64,000 nt of DNA from Ovoidimarina sediminis (GCF_032586175.1 NZ_JAWHTE010000023.1:5671-69670), one strand, 5' to 3'. Shown: positions 17,151 to 26,188, numbered from the stretch's first letter. A program made the numbers and translations. The notes: a model not told the origin generated them from the sequence alone.

Positions 17151-19234
17151 CACATATGCGCGCCAAGCTGCCGCACACTGAAGGAACCGTCGATCGGGGC
17201 GGGGTAAGCCTGCATTACGAAATCTACGGCGACGGCCCCCGCACCCTCCTGTTCGTGCCCACATGGGCGATCGTGCATTCGCGATCCTGGAAGGCACAGA
17301 TCCCCTACTTCAGCGAGTATTTCCGCGTGATCACCTACGATCCGCGCGGAAACGGCAAATCCGACAGACCGGCCGATCTGGAAGCCTACAAGGTCGATGC
17401 CATCATCGACGATGTGGGCGCGGTCATGAATGCCACCGGCACCGAAAAGGCCACGCTGTTCGGATACTCGTTTTCCAGCGCCATCGCCTTCGCGGCAGCC
17501 GCCCGCATCCCCGACCGGGTAGAGGCGGTGGTGTCCTTCGCCGCATGGACGCCGATCGTCGAACCGCTCGACTTCCGCAAGGATGTCCAGACCGACGACA
17601 CCGACGCCAAGTTCTCCTACGGCTACTGGCGAAAGGATTACGCGGGCTTCTGCGACTGGTTCTTCCGCGAACTGCATTCGGAACCCCATTCGACGAAACA
17701 GCACGAGGATTCGATCGCCTGGGCCGCCGACGGCGATGCCGAGATGCTGATCAACACCCAGGAAACGCGCATCCAGCACGGCATTCCCATCTCCGATGAA
17801 ACCTATGCCTCGATCCGCTGCCCGTCGCTCCTGATCCACGGCACCGGCGACCGCATCACGCCCTACCAGGGCTCCGAACGGATCGCCGAACTGACCGGCG
17901 GCGAACTGCATCTCTGGCCCGAGGCCGGGCACGCGCTTCATGGCCGGTTCCCGGCGCGCGCGAACACGCTGGCGCGGAATTTCCTGGCCCGCCATCTCAG
18001 CACGCACAAACCGGTGCGGCAGAGGCCCGGCACGCGCAAGCGCGCGCTCTACCTCTCCTCCCCCATCGGTCTCGGCCATGCCCGCCGCGATCTCGCCATC
18101 GCGCGCGAACTCCGCGCCCGGCGGCCGGATCTCCAGGTCGACTGGCTGTCGCAGGATCCCGTCACCCGCTTCCTCGACGCCCATAGCGAGCGTGTGCATC
18201 CCGCCAGCCGCCTGCTCGCCAATGAAAGCGCGCATATCGAGGCCGAAAGCGGCGAGCACGACCTCAACGCCTTTCAGGCAATCCGGTCTATGGACGAGAT
18301 TTTGGTGAAGAACTTCATGGTCTTCCAGGAGGTTCTTGAAACCGACCGCTACGATCTCGTGATCGCCGACGAGGCCTGGGATGTCGATCACTTCTGGCAC
18401 GAACACCCGGAAATGAAGCTCTCGCAGATCGCCTGGCTGACCGATTTCGTCGGCTGGGTGCCGTTCGAGGAAAACGGGCCGCGCGAGGCCTATCTCACCA
18501 CCGACTACAACGCCGAAATGATCGAGCATGTGGAACGCAACCCGGGCGTCCGCGACCGCGCGATCTTCGTGGGCGGCCCGGAAGACATCATCGACCTGGG
18601 CTTCGGCGACGGCCTGCCCCGCATGCGCGACTGGGTGCCCCGGCACTACGAGTTCTCCGACTACATCCTCGGCCGGCACCCCGAAGAATTCGGGCCGCGC
18701 GAGGATTTGCGCGCCCAGCTGGGCTATGACGACGGGCGCACGTCCTGCATCGTTTCGGTCGGCGGCTCGGGGGTCGGCGCCGCACTCATCCGCCGCATCC
18801 TCGCCGCCGTCCCGATCGCCCGGGCGCAGATCCCAGATCTGAGGGTGATCGTCGTCACCGGCCCCCGGCTCGATCCGGGCGCCTTCGACGTGCCAGAGGG
18901 CGTCGAGATGCGCGCCTTCGTCCCCGATCTCGACAGGCACCTCGCGGCCTGTGACCTCGCCCTCGTGCAGGGCGGGCTGACGACCTGCATGGAACTTGCG
19001 GCGGCGGGCACGCCCTTCCTCTACTTCCCGCTGCGCAACCACTTCGAACAGAACTTCCACGTCGCCGCGCGGCTCGACCGCTACAATGCGGGCCGCCGGA
19101 TGATCTACGCCGAAAGCGATCCCGAAAGGATCGCGGCGGCGATGGTGGGCGAACTGGCCCTTCCGCGCGTGCCGCATCCGGTCGCCGCCGACGGGGCGCG
19201 CCGGGCGGCGGGCATGCTGGCCGAACTGCTTTAA
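17147..19234 (+). CDS. Alpha/beta hydrolase fused to GT-B glycosyltransferase
   Basis: A 695-residue two-domain protein. Residues 15-285 are an alpha/beta hydrolase with oxyanion-side motif TYDPRGNGKSDRP, nucleophile S108 in GYSFS, acid Asp in HGTGDRITP and His in EAGHALHG. From residue 298 a GT-B glycosyltransferase-like part begins with SSPIGLGHARRDLAIARELR, and ends with the donor-binding segment LVQGGLTTCMELAAAGTPFL near residue 607, as in MurG/UGT-type enzymes. The start is either GTG 17147, overlapping the TetR stop, or ATG 17156. The reading frame is open across the join, so this is a true fusion. The substrate is not known. Confidence 0.83.
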   Translation: MTHMRAKLPHTEGTVDRGGVSLHYEIYGDGPRTLLFVPTWAIVHSRSWKAQIPYFSEYFRVITYDPRGNGKSDRPADLEAYKVDAIIDDVGAVMNATGTEKATLFGYSFSSAIAFAAAARIPDRVEAVVSFAAWTPIVEPLDFRKDVQTDDTDAKFSYGYWRKDYAGFCDWFFRELHSEPHSTKQHEDSIAWAADGDAEMLINTQETRIQHGIPISDETYASIRCPSLLIHGTGDRITPYQGSERIAELTGGELHLWPEAGHALHGRFPARANTLARNFLARHLSTHKPVRQRPGTRKRALYLSSPIGLGHARRDLAIARELRARRPDLQVDWLSQDPVTRFLDAHSERVHPASRLLANESAHIEAESGEHDLNAFQAIRSMDEILVKNFMVFQEVLETDRYDLVIADEAWDVDHFWHEHPEMKLSQIAWLTDFVGWVPFEENGPREAYLTTDYNAEMIEHVERNPGVRDRAIFVGGPEDIIDLGFGDGLPRMRDWVPRHYEFSDYILGRHPEEFGPREDLRAQLGYDDGRTSCIVSVGGSGVGAALIRRILAAVPIARAQIPDLRVIVVTGPRLDPGAFDVPEGVEMRAFVPDLDRHLAACDLALVQGGLTTCMELAAAGTPFLYFPLRNHFEQNFHVAARLDRYNAGRRMIYAESDPERIAAAMVGELALPRVPHPVAADGARRAAGMLAELL

Positions 19235-19533
19235 CCGAGGGCCTGGGGGGCTGCCATGAGAGACACCGTTTCCGAAACAGATCGCGCCGCCATACGGCCC
19301 GCGCGCCTGAACCACGGTGAAGGCTGGGGCGCGGGCGGCCACCGCCGCGCCGCGCGCCGCCCGCACCCGCCGCTCATCAAGAGCGCCCTGGTTCGGGGTG
19401 CCGACGGGCGCCGCGTGGCCACCCTCCTCCTGCACGCCAGAGAGGGAGAATTCGAACCGGGCAACTGAAGACCCCGGCACACCCTGAGGCAGGTCGAGCA
19501 GTCGTACCAACCATGAAAACAGGGACAGTGAAC

Positions 19534-20169
19534 ATGAAAGACTGGAGCGTTCAGGGCGAGGAACTCGCCAACTGCAACTGCAACTTCGGATGCCCATGCC
19601 AGTTCGGCGTGCTTCCGACCACCGGGAACTGCGAGGCCGTCGTGATCTACGACATCACGTCGGGCCATTACGGCGATGTCCGGCTCGACGGGCTCAAGGC
19701 GGCCGGCATCTATTACTGGCCGGGCCCGATCCACGAAGGCAACGGGTCCATGCAACTGGTGATCGATCCGGCGGCCGATGACGCCCAGGTCGCCGCGCTC
19801 GAGGCGATCATGACAGGGCAGGACACCGAGGAAATGGCCACCATGTGGTTCGTCTACAGCGCCATGAGCCCCAACAAGCACGAAACGCTCCGCGCGAAGA
19901 TCGATCTTGACTGGAACGCCGAAGACAGGGTCGGGCGGGCCAGCGTCGACGGCATCGTCGACACGGAGGTCCGGCCCATCCCGAACATCGTCTCCGGCCT
20001 GCCACACCGGATCTCGATCCAGCTTCCCTATGGGTTCGAGTTCCGCCATGCCGAAATGGCTTCGGGAACGTCGAAGACGACGGGAGGTGCGCTCAACCTC
20101 GCCTTCGACAAGACCCATGCCCATATCGCGCGCCTCAACCTGACGGGGCAAGGCGTTGCGGGGGCCTGA
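19534..20169 (+). CDS. DUF1326-family protein
   Basis: A soluble protein of 211 residues, recognised by the conserved Cys-rich start EELANCNCNFGCPCQFG. The cysteines suggest metal binding, but no function is established. The start chosen is ATG 19534; ATG 19513 in the same frame is possible. It precedes the DUF2182 membrane protein by seven bases. These two families often occur together, so they probably act as a pair. Confidence 0.82.
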   Translation: MKDWSVQGEELANCNCNFGCPCQFGVLPTTGNCEAVVIYDITSGHYGDVRLDGLKAAGIYYWPGPIHEGNGSMQLVIDPAADDAQVAALEAIMTGQDTEEMATMWFVYSAMSPNKHETLRAKIDLDWNAEDRVGRASVDGIVDTEVRPIPNIVSGLPHRISIQLPYGFEFRHAEMASGTSKTTGGALNLAFDKTHAHIARLNLTGQGVAGA

Positions 20170-20176
20170 GCCCGGC

Positions 20177-20980
20177 ATGGGCGGCGGAGCGGTCGAACGG
20201 CTGCTCCGCCGCGATGGCCTCGTGACCCTGGGCGCGCTCGGCCTTCTGGTTCTGATCGCCGCGCTCTACACCGTCTTCGGCGTAGGCATGTCCATGTCGG
20301 CCATAGACATGACGCGCATGGCCCGGCCGATCGGCGCACCGATGCAGATGGGCATGGAGCCGGAGTGGAGCCCGGGCTACGCCGTCCTCGTCTTCATGAT
20401 GTGGTGGGTGATGATGGTCGCGATGATGACGCCGAGTGCGGCCCCCTTCGTGCTGCTCTTCGCGGCGGTCAAGCGCGCCGGCCCCGAGGCCGCGATGGCG
20501 GGACGGCTCAGCACCGCCCTTCTCGCAGGCTACCTCGCCGTCTGGGCCCTTTTCAGTGCGAGCGCCGTGGCCCTGCAATATGCGGGCGAGGCCTCGGGCC
20601 TGCTGAACGGCGCGATGATGACGCTTGAGGGCAAGTGGCTGGCGGCCGGCGTGCTGATCTGCGCGGGGCTCTATCAGCTCACGCCGCTCAAGACCGCCTG
20701 CCTCAGGAAATGCCGCGCGCCTGGCCAGTTCCTGGCCGAACACAGGCGCCCCGGTCTAGAGGGCGCGTTCCGGATGGGCGTGGCGCACGGGCTCTTCTGC
20801 CTCGGGTGCTGCTGGGCGATCATGGCCCTGCTCTTCGTGGGCGGGATCATGAATCTCGTCTGGATCGCGGGGCTCACCGCCTATGTGCTGGTGGAAAAGC
20901 TCCTGCCGGGCGGCGAGGTGATCGCGAAGCTCGCGGGCGCCGCCCTGATCCTGCTCGGGGCCTCGGTCGCCCTGTCCTAG
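20177..20980 (+). CDS. DUF2182 predicted metal-binding membrane protein
   Basis: A 267-residue membrane protein with about six hydrophobic segments. The Met-rich segment after the first helix and the segment HGLFCLGCCWAIMALLFVGG near residue 205 match the DUF2182 family, for which a metal-binding membrane role has been proposed. ATG 20177 is preferred; a TTG at 20156 would overlap the DUF1326 gene. Co-occurrence with DUF1326 supports a common, probably copper- or metal-related task, which is unproven. Confidence 0.83.
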   Translation: MGGGAVERLLRRDGLVTLGALGLLVLIAALYTVFGVGMSMSAIDMTRMARPIGAPMQMGMEPEWSPGYAVLVFMMWWVMMVAMMTPSAAPFVLLFAAVKRAGPEAAMAGRLSTALLAGYLAVWALFSASAVALQYAGEASGLLNGAMMTLEGKWLAAGVLICAGLYQLTPLKTACLRKCRAPGQFLAEHRRPGLEGAFRMGVAHGLFCLGCCWAIMALLFVGGIMNLVWIAGLTAYVLVEKLLPGGEVIAKLAGAALILLGASVALS

Positions 20981-20987
20981 GCTATCG

Positions 20988-21011
20988 CCGCCCCCCACCG
21001 CAGGGGGGCGG
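20988..21011. terminator. Perfect 9-bp hairpin between convergent genes
   Basis: CCGCCCCCC (20988-20996) pairs with GGGGGGCGG (21003-21011) around the six-base loop ACCGCA. It sits between the convergent DUF2182 and VOC genes and could end transcription from both sides, though no T-run is present on either strand. Confidence 0.55.
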
Positions 21012-21025
21012 CCGTACGCCCTGCC

Positions 21026-21625
21026 CTAGTATCCGCGCCGCGCCGATCTGTCGTCCGACAGCGAACCCTGCCGCCGCTCGACCAGCAGTTCGATCGCATC
21101 CGCCAGGTGCTCGCGGTCGATATGGTGATCGCCCCGCGCCACCCGGATCCTGTGCGCCTCGATCATCACATCGGCATGGCGGCACCCCTCGGGCGGCTCG
21201 AACCGGTAGCTCGCAAGCTCCAGCCTCAACCCCAGCGGATCGCGGAAATAGATCGAATCCATGAACCCCCGATCCACGGGGCCCGAATGCTTCACCCCCC
21301 GCGCGTCAAGCCGTTCCGCCACCTGCCAGAACGTCGCCTGGCTCACGTTCAGCGCCAGGTGGTGCAGCGATCCCGTCGCCTCCGGCACCGGCGTGTCGTC
21401 GGGCTTGCGGTCTTCGTTCGTGAAGATCGTGATCAGCCGCCCGTCGCCGGGATCGAAGTAAAGATGGCCCTCGTTCGGATTGTCGAGGTTCGGCTGATCG
21501 AAGATGAAGGGCATGCCCAGCACCCCTTCCCAGAAATCGATCGAGGTCTGGCGATCCGCCCCGATGATCGTGATGTGATGGACGCCCTGCGTCTGTATCT
21601 TCCTGATGTCATTGGCATTCGACAT
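21026..21625 (-). CDS. VOC-superfamily protein (glyoxalase/extradiol dioxygenase-like)
   Basis: A 199-residue protein with vicinal-oxygen-chelate modules. Metal-ligand candidates are H in GVHHITIIGAD near residue 17, H in LHHLALNVS near residue 88 and E in LRLELASY near residue 138. It is the last gene of a minus-strand set with a PaaK-like ligase and a citryl-CoA-lyase-like enzyme, 24 bases after the ligase. It might isomerize or cleave a CoA-linked or aromatic product. The C-terminal 45 residues are polar and unlike the core. Confidence 0.8.
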   Translation of the reverse strand: MSNANDIRKIQTQGVHHITIIGADRQTSIDFWEGVLGMPFIFDQPNLDNPNEGHLYFDPGDGRLITIFTNEDRKPDDTPVPEATGSLHHLALNVSQATFWQVAERLDARGVKHSGPVDRGFMDSIYFRDPLGLRLELASYRFEPPEGCRHADVMIEAHRIRVARGDHHIDREHLADAIELLVERRQGSLSDDRSARRGY

Positions 21626-21649
21626 GGTCTTCCTCCCGATATCCTTCGC

Positions 21650-22954
21650 TCAGCCCGACTGCGACCAGTCCACGAGCTTCGATTTGTAATCCGTCCGCGG
21701 CAACGAGCCGAACGGCACCAGCGTAACCTCGGTGGTCACAAGCAACTCATCGCGCAGCCGCTGGCGGATGCGCCCGGCCAGCGCCTCGTCCGGCACGGCA
21801 TCCCGCGCCAGTTCGACAACGACCGGCAGGGGCGGCGCCTGCTTCACGGCCTTCGCCCTCGGGCGGATCGAAATCGTGCCGCTCACCTCTCCACCCATCC
21901 GGCCCACGACATCCCGCACGGCAGTGGGAACGACATTCACCCCCCGCACGATCAGAAGATCGTCGGTCCGCCCGATACAGCGCACGCGCGGCGCGGTCCG
22001 CCCGCAGGCGCAGGGGCCGGTCGACAGGCGCACCCGGTCCCGCGACCGGAACCGCAACAGCGGCGCGGCCCGATGCCTCAGGTGGGTGTACACCAGTTCC
22101 CCTTCCGCGCCGTCCTCCATGGGAAGCGCGGCCCCCGTCTCGGGATCGATCAGTTCGACATGCACGAAACCCCGGCCGGAAAAATGCATCCCGTCCTGCG
22201 CCGTGCACTCCCCCCAAAGCGAGACGGAGATATCGCCGATCCCCATCGCCTCCGTCACCCGCGCGCCCCAGGCCTCCTCGATCCGTCGCCGCATCTCGGG
22301 CTCTCCCCCGCCCGGCTCGCCGGCGACAAGGATCTTGTCGACCGAGGAACCGGCCGTATCCACGCCCCGCTCCACCGCCCATTCGGCAAGGTGCATCGCG
22401 TAAGACGGCGTGCAGCCAAGCGCCGTGGGCTTCAGAAGCTGCACCGCGGCCATCAGGCGTTCGGTATTCCCGGCGCCCACCGGGATATGGCACACCCCGA
22501 TCTTCGCGAAGGCATCAAGCGTCACGCCCGCCACGAAGGGCCCCGCATTATAGGTCGTCACCATCCGTTCGCCGGAAGACAGGCCGCTCGCCCCGTAGGA
22601 CCGTGTCGAGATCTCCACCCAGTTCGCCAGGTCCTCCGCCGTCAGGGGGATATAGCTCGGCGTCCCGGTCGTCCCGCTCGTCGAATAGACGCGCACGACC
22701 TCCTCCATGGGCGCGGCCAGGTGCCGCCCGATCGGATGCGCCTCGTCCCGCGAGGCGCGCAATTCGTCCTTTTCGGTGAAGGGAAGCTCGTGAATCCGCT
22801 CAAGGCCCCCCGCCGCCTCCGCCGTCGCGATCCCGGCTGCGGCCAGCTTCGCGCGGTAGAACTCCGACCGCTCCAGAAGATAGCCAAGCTGGGCGCGATA
22901 GAGCGGCTCGTCCAGCGCGCGCTGCGCCTCCCAGGGGGTGTCCGCCGCGCTCAC
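21650..22954 (-). CDS. Phenylacetate-CoA ligase-like AMP-binding enzyme
   Basis: A 434-residue adenylate-forming enzyme of the PaaK type. The phosphate-binding loop is YSTSGTTGTPSY (residues 90-100); the acidic ligand segment YTHLRHRAAPLLRFRSRD and the hinge-side RTDDLLIVRGVNVVP follow, with a small C-terminal lid. It would activate an aryl or alkyl acid with CoA and ATP. The start is GTG at 22954, overlapping the stop of the citrate-synthase-like gene as GTGA. The pairing suggests that acyl-CoA made here is used by, or derived from, the lyase product. Confidence 0.87.
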   Translation of the reverse strand: MSAADTPWEAQRALDEPLYRAQLGYLLERSEFYRAKLAAAGIATAEAAGGLERIHELPFTEKDELRASRDEAHPIGRHLAAPMEEVVRVYSTSGTTGTPSYIPLTAEDLANWVEISTRSYGASGLSSGERMVTTYNAGPFVAGVTLDAFAKIGVCHIPVGAGNTERLMAAVQLLKPTALGCTPSYAMHLAEWAVERGVDTAGSSVDKILVAGEPGGGEPEMRRRIEEAWGARVTEAMGIGDISVSLWGECTAQDGMHFSGRGFVHVELIDPETGAALPMEDGAEGELVYTHLRHRAAPLLRFRSRDRVRLSTGPCACGRTAPRVRCIGRTDDLLIVRGVNVVPTAVRDVVGRMGGEVSGTISIRPRAKAVKQAPPLPVVVELARDAVPDEALAGRIRQRLRDELLVTTEVTLVPFGSLPRTDYKSKLVDWSQSG

Positions 22955-23730
22955 GTTTCGGGTGTCCCGGGGTCGAAGGTGATGCCCATCTCGGCATGGT
23001 GGGACAGGGTGAAACCGATGGGCCGCTCCGCCTCTTCCGCAAGATGCGCCAGAAGGCTCGCGGTTCTGGCCAGAATGGGAATGCCCTTCAGAACCGACAC
23101 CGGGAAGTCGAGATCGAGAAGCACCGCGGGGATCGCGAAAGACACGTTCATCGGCAGGGGCTTCGGCCACAGCCGCCCGACGGCCTCCTCGATCTCGCGC
23201 GCCAGCGTCACATGGGGGCCCGCAACGCCCCGCTCCGCCGCCAGCGTGAGGATGCGCTGCGCCCGCGGATCGACGGGCTTGTGCAAGGGGTGCCCGAAGC
23301 CCGGCAGCCGCCGGCCCCCGTCCCGCATCGCCATGATGATCTCGTCCACCGTCTCGCCGCCATCGATCCGCTCCCGCGTGTCGCGCAGGAAGGCGCCCGC
23401 GATCTCCGTCGTCCCGAGGATCACCTTGCCGCAGCCCAGAAGACCGGCCGCCACCGCGCCCTGCAGGAAATCGGGATCCGCCGCATAGGTCATCCGCGCC
23501 GCCTGATTGGTCGGCACCAGCCCGTGCTCGGCAATCGACACAAGCAGCAGGTCGAGGAAGAAGGTCTGCTCCTCCGTCGGCCTCTTCCCGGTGGTCAGCA
23601 GATAGAAATACCCGGTGAAACTCAGCTGCCCCATCAACTCGGTCACCAGGTCATGGCCCCGCACCGTGATCGCATCCGGTGTCGCCGTGGAAATCGAAGT
23701 GCTCGCCGTGCCGGCCTTGCCTATCTTCAT
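22951..23730 (-). CDS. Citrate synthase-superfamily protein (citryl-CoA lyase-like)
   Basis: A 259-residue member of the citrate synthase superfamily, much shorter than a housekeeping citrate synthase (about 430). The motif LPGFGHPLHKPVDPRAQRIL contains the central His and the Asp/Arg region; a second conserved segment is MNVSFAIPAVLLDLDFP. Such short proteins act as citryl-CoA lyases or cleave other 3-hydroxy-3-carboxy acyl-CoAs. ATG at 23730 follows GGGAGG-type sequence. The neighbouring CoA ligase supports lysis of an activated tricarboxylic or substituted malyl compound. Confidence 0.8.
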   Translation of the reverse strand: MKIGKAGTASTSISTATPDAITVRGHDLVTELMGQLSFTGYFYLLTTGKRPTEEQTFFLDLLLVSIAEHGLVPTNQAARMTYAADPDFLQGAVAAGLLGCGKVILGTTEIAGAFLRDTRERIDGGETVDEIIMAMRDGGRRLPGFGHPLHKPVDPRAQRILTLAAERGVAGPHVTLAREIEEAVGRLWPKPLPMNVSFAIPAVLLDLDFPVSVLKGIPILARTASLLAHLAEEAERPIGFTLSHHAEMGITFDPGTPET

Positions 23731-23833
23731 CGCGGTCCTCCCATACCCCTCAGTGTAGCGTGATTGCCGCCGGGTCAAAGCCTTCCGGGGAAATGACCGC
23801 CCTCGGCATCGCGTGCAGCCCGCGCAATGGCGG

Positions 23834-24730
23834 CTAGAATACGCCCGCCGCCCGCACATCCTCAGCCGCGAAATCGATCAGCGCCCGCACCTTGCGGGGC
23901 AGCCTCCGCCCTTCGAGATAGACAGCACTCAGCGGAACGGCGAGGCCCTCGTACACGTCCAGCACCGTCACCAGCCGCCCCTCTTCCAGCGCGTTCCCGA
24001 CGGCGAAGCGCGGCACGTAGGCGATCCCAAGCCCCGCCGCCGCAAGCTCCACCGATGCCTTGGCGGAATTCACCTGGAACCGCCCCTGCACCTCCGTCAC
24101 CCGATCCGCCCCGCCCTTCCGGAACGGCCAGCGGCGCGCGGCGCGGCGGTTGGTGTCGAGGATACAGGCATGGCCCGCCAGGTCCTCCGGCGTCCCGGGC
24201 GCCCCGTGCGCCGCGACATAGGCCGGGCTCGCCACCGCGACCGACCGGATCTCTCCTAGCTTCCGCGCCTTCAGCGACAGCATCTCCGACTGGCCGATGC
24301 GAAACGCCAGATCGATCCCCTCGCTCGCCAGATCGACGAAGGTATCCGTCAGGCGCAGATCGAAACTCAGCCCCGGGTGCTTCGCCGCGAACCGGCCCAG
24401 CAGGCCGCTCACCTGCACCTCCCCGAAACTCACCGGCGCCGAGATCCGGATCACCCCGGTCAGGCCTCGCGATCCTTCCGATACCTCCGCCAGAAGATCG
24501 TCAAGCTCGTCCAGAAGTGCGGGTGCCCGCGCCAGAAGATCCTCCCCCGCAGGCGTCAGCCCCACCTTCCGCGTCGTCCGCTGAAACAGCCGCACCCCAA
24601 GCCGGCCCTCCAGCTCCGCCACGTATTTCGAGGTCAGCCGGTTCGAAACGCCAAGCTGATCGGCAGCGGCGGTAAACGATCCCGCCTTTGCGGTCGCCAC
24701 GAAGGCCTTCAGTTCATCGGTGACGTCCAT
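23834..24730 (-). CDS. LysR-family transcriptional regulator
   Basis: A 298-residue LysR protein. The N-terminal winged helix spans residues 1-60 (FVATAKAGSFTAAADQLGVS, then LEGRLGVRLFQRTTRKVGLT) and is followed by a periplasmic-binding-like effector domain from about residue 90. It is divergent from doxX-DODA-GHR, 130 bp away, and is probably their regulator; an inverted repeat lies between. It is upstream of the citryl-CoA-lyase gene on the same strand, but about 100 bases separate them. The effector may be a phenol or quinone, judged from its likely targets. Confidence 0.88.
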   Translation of the reverse strand: MDVTDELKAFVATAKAGSFTAAADQLGVSNRLTSKYVAELEGRLGVRLFQRTTRKVGLTPAGEDLLARAPALLDELDDLLAEVSEGSRGLTGVIRISAPVSFGEVQVSGLLGRFAAKHPGLSFDLRLTDTFVDLASEGIDLAFRIGQSEMLSLKARKLGEIRSVAVASPAYVAAHGAPGTPEDLAGHACILDTNRRAARRWPFRKGGADRVTEVQGRFQVNSAKASVELAAAGLGIAYVPRFAVGNALEEGRLVTVLDVYEGLAVPLSAVYLEGRRLPRKVRALIDFAAEDVRAAGVF

Positions 24731-24780
24731 CTGATCTTTTTAGGAACATTTTATTCTTAGTCATTCAACAACATCGCCAT

Positions 24781-24792
24781 TTTATTGATAAA
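24781..24792. promoter_or_regulatory. LysR-type inverted repeat between LysR and DoxX genes
   Basis: TTTAT-TG-ATAAA is a perfect inverted repeat in the divergent intergenic region, which also repeats TATTCTT(A/G)G at about 24753 and 24803. It is a candidate LysR binding site. Confidence 0.4.
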
Positions 24793-24860
24793 CAGCAAGG
24801 CCTATTCTTGGGTCCAGACGCACCCAACCGCCTTCCGGCGACAGAAAGGAACCCAGAGAG

Positions 24861-25283
24861 ATGTCCAACTATTCCAACACTGATTACGCCGCGACGCTCC
24901 TGCGGGTGTCGAGCGGCGTCTTGTTCATCGCCCACGGCCTTCTGAAGGTAAACGTGTTCACGATTGCCGGCACGGTCGGCTATTTCGAAAGCCTCGGCCT
25001 GCCCGGCGCCCTTGCCTATCTCACCATTCTCGCGGAAATCGGCGGCGGGCTCGCGCTGATCCTCGGGGTCGGGGTGCGGCTTGTATCCCTCGCGCTGATC
25101 CCGGTGCTTCTCGGGGCCACCTGGGCGCATGCAGGCAACGGCTGGCTCTTCTCGGGCGAAGGCGGCGGCTGGGAATTCCCGCTGTTCTGGGCCGTCGTGC
25201 AGGGGGCCATCGCGCTTCTCGGCGCCGGGGCCTATGCCCTTCGCCCGCCCTTCCTGCAGCGCATGCTGGGGCAGTTCGCCTGA
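24861..25283 (+). CDS. DoxX-family membrane protein
   Basis: A 140-residue integral membrane protein with four hydrophobic helices, starting with the family-typical LLRVSSGVLFIAHGLLKVNVF. GAAAGGA precedes the ATG. It is first in a plus-strand set with a DODA dioxygenase and a glutathionyl-hydroquinone reductase; E. coli pairs a DoxX protein (YqjF) with the hydroquinone reductase YqjG, which supports a quinone or phenol stress role. The exact biochemical activity is unknown. Confidence 0.85.
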   Translation: MSNYSNTDYAATLLRVSSGVLFIAHGLLKVNVFTIAGTVGYFESLGLPGALAYLTILAEIGGGLALILGVGVRLVSLALIPVLLGATWAHAGNGWLFSGEGGGWEFPLFWAVVQGAIALLGAGAYALRPPFLQRMLGQFA

Positions 25284-25348
25284 CCTCCGCCACCGTCAGG
25301 CCCGCATCGCGGGCCTGGCCCGCACCCGCCAGACGAAAGCGCCGCAAG

Positions 25349-26179
25349 ATGCCCGCCACCCGCACCCTAGACGAGCTGAAGGACGGCCTCGCGCCCTCCG
25401 ACCGCATGCCGCTTGTCTTCCTCGGCCACGGCAGCCCGATGAACGCCATCGAAGACACCGAATTCAGCCGCGCCTGGACGGCCCTCGGCACCGCCCTCCC
25501 CCGCCCCCGGGCAATCCTCGTCGTCTCCGCCCACTGGATGACGAACGGCACCACCCTCGTCGATGTCTCGGCCATGCCGCGCACGATCCACGATTTCTAC
25601 GGCTTCCCCGAAGCGCTCTTTCAGCAAGACTATCCCGCCCCCGGCAACCCGGATCTCGCGCGCGAGGTCGTCACCCTGCTGGCCAGCCACCACGCACAGG
25701 AGGATGACAGCTGGGGGCTCGATCACGGCGCCTGGACGGTCCTGAAATTCCTTTACCCAGAGGCCGATCTCCCGGTCTTCCAGGTCTCGATCGACATGGG
25801 CCGGGGCCTCGCCCACCAGCTCGAGGTCGGGCGCACCCTGTCCGAACTTCGCGATCTGGGCGTCCTGATCCTCGGCTCGGGCAATGTCGTGCACAACCTG
25901 CGCAGGGTGAACTGGGCCCCGAACAGCACACCCCACGATTTCGCGCTCGATTTCGATGCGCTCTTCGCCGCGCGGCTCTCCGACCGCAACGTCGCCGCCC
26001 TGGCCGATCGCGAGAGCCTGGGCGAACTTCTGTCGCTCGCCCACCCCACCGTCGATCACTACATGCCCGCCCTCACCATCGCCGGCGCCTCTGACGCCCG
26101 CGACGATCTCACCTTCATGACCGACAAGATCGATCTCGGCTCGGTCTCCATGCGGTCCTTCGTGTTTCACGCAAGCTGA
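25349..26179 (+). CDS. DODA-type (class III) extradiol dioxygenase
   Basis: A 276-residue enzyme of the 4,5-DOPA dioxygenase/YgiD family, which opens catechol rings beside the diol. Iron-binding candidates are H27 in LGHGSP, H62 in VSAHWMT, H in GNVVHNL and H in PTVDHYMP. Family length is about 260-270 residues. It lies between DoxX and glutathionyl-hydroquinone reductase, forming a conserved-looking set for catechol or quinone detoxification. Alternative cleavage substrates cannot be excluded. Confidence 0.87.
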   Translation: MPATRTLDELKDGLAPSDRMPLVFLGHGSPMNAIEDTEFSRAWTALGTALPRPRAILVVSAHWMTNGTTLVDVSAMPRTIHDFYGFPEALFQQDYPAPGNPDLAREVVTLLASHHAQEDDSWGLDHGAWTVLKFLYPEADLPVFQVSIDMGRGLAHQLEVGRTLSELRDLGVLILGSGNVVHNLRRVNWAPNSTPHDFALDFDALFAARLSDRNVAALADRESLGELLSLAHPTVDHYMPALTIAGASDARDDLTFMTDKIDLGSVSMRSFVFHAS

Positions 26180-26188
26180 GGTGCTCAG

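Noticed and set aside
19256..19468. Possible 70-residue protein between the fusion gene and DUF1326
   Set aside because: Arg/Pro-rich composition, no ribosome site and no recognisable family; the 299-base gap is probably a promoter region.
17060..19597. Long minus-strand open frame of about 845 codons
   Set aside because: It is antisense to the TetR and hydrolase-glycosyltransferase genes, which have clear motifs; this frame has none.
21107..23488. Long plus-strand open frame of about 790 codons
   Set aside because: It is antisense to the VOC, ligase and lyase genes and is Arg/His/Pro-rich without domains.
22951..23730. Housekeeping citrate synthase
   Set aside because: Only 259 residues and coupled to a CoA ligase; true citrate synthase is about 430 residues.
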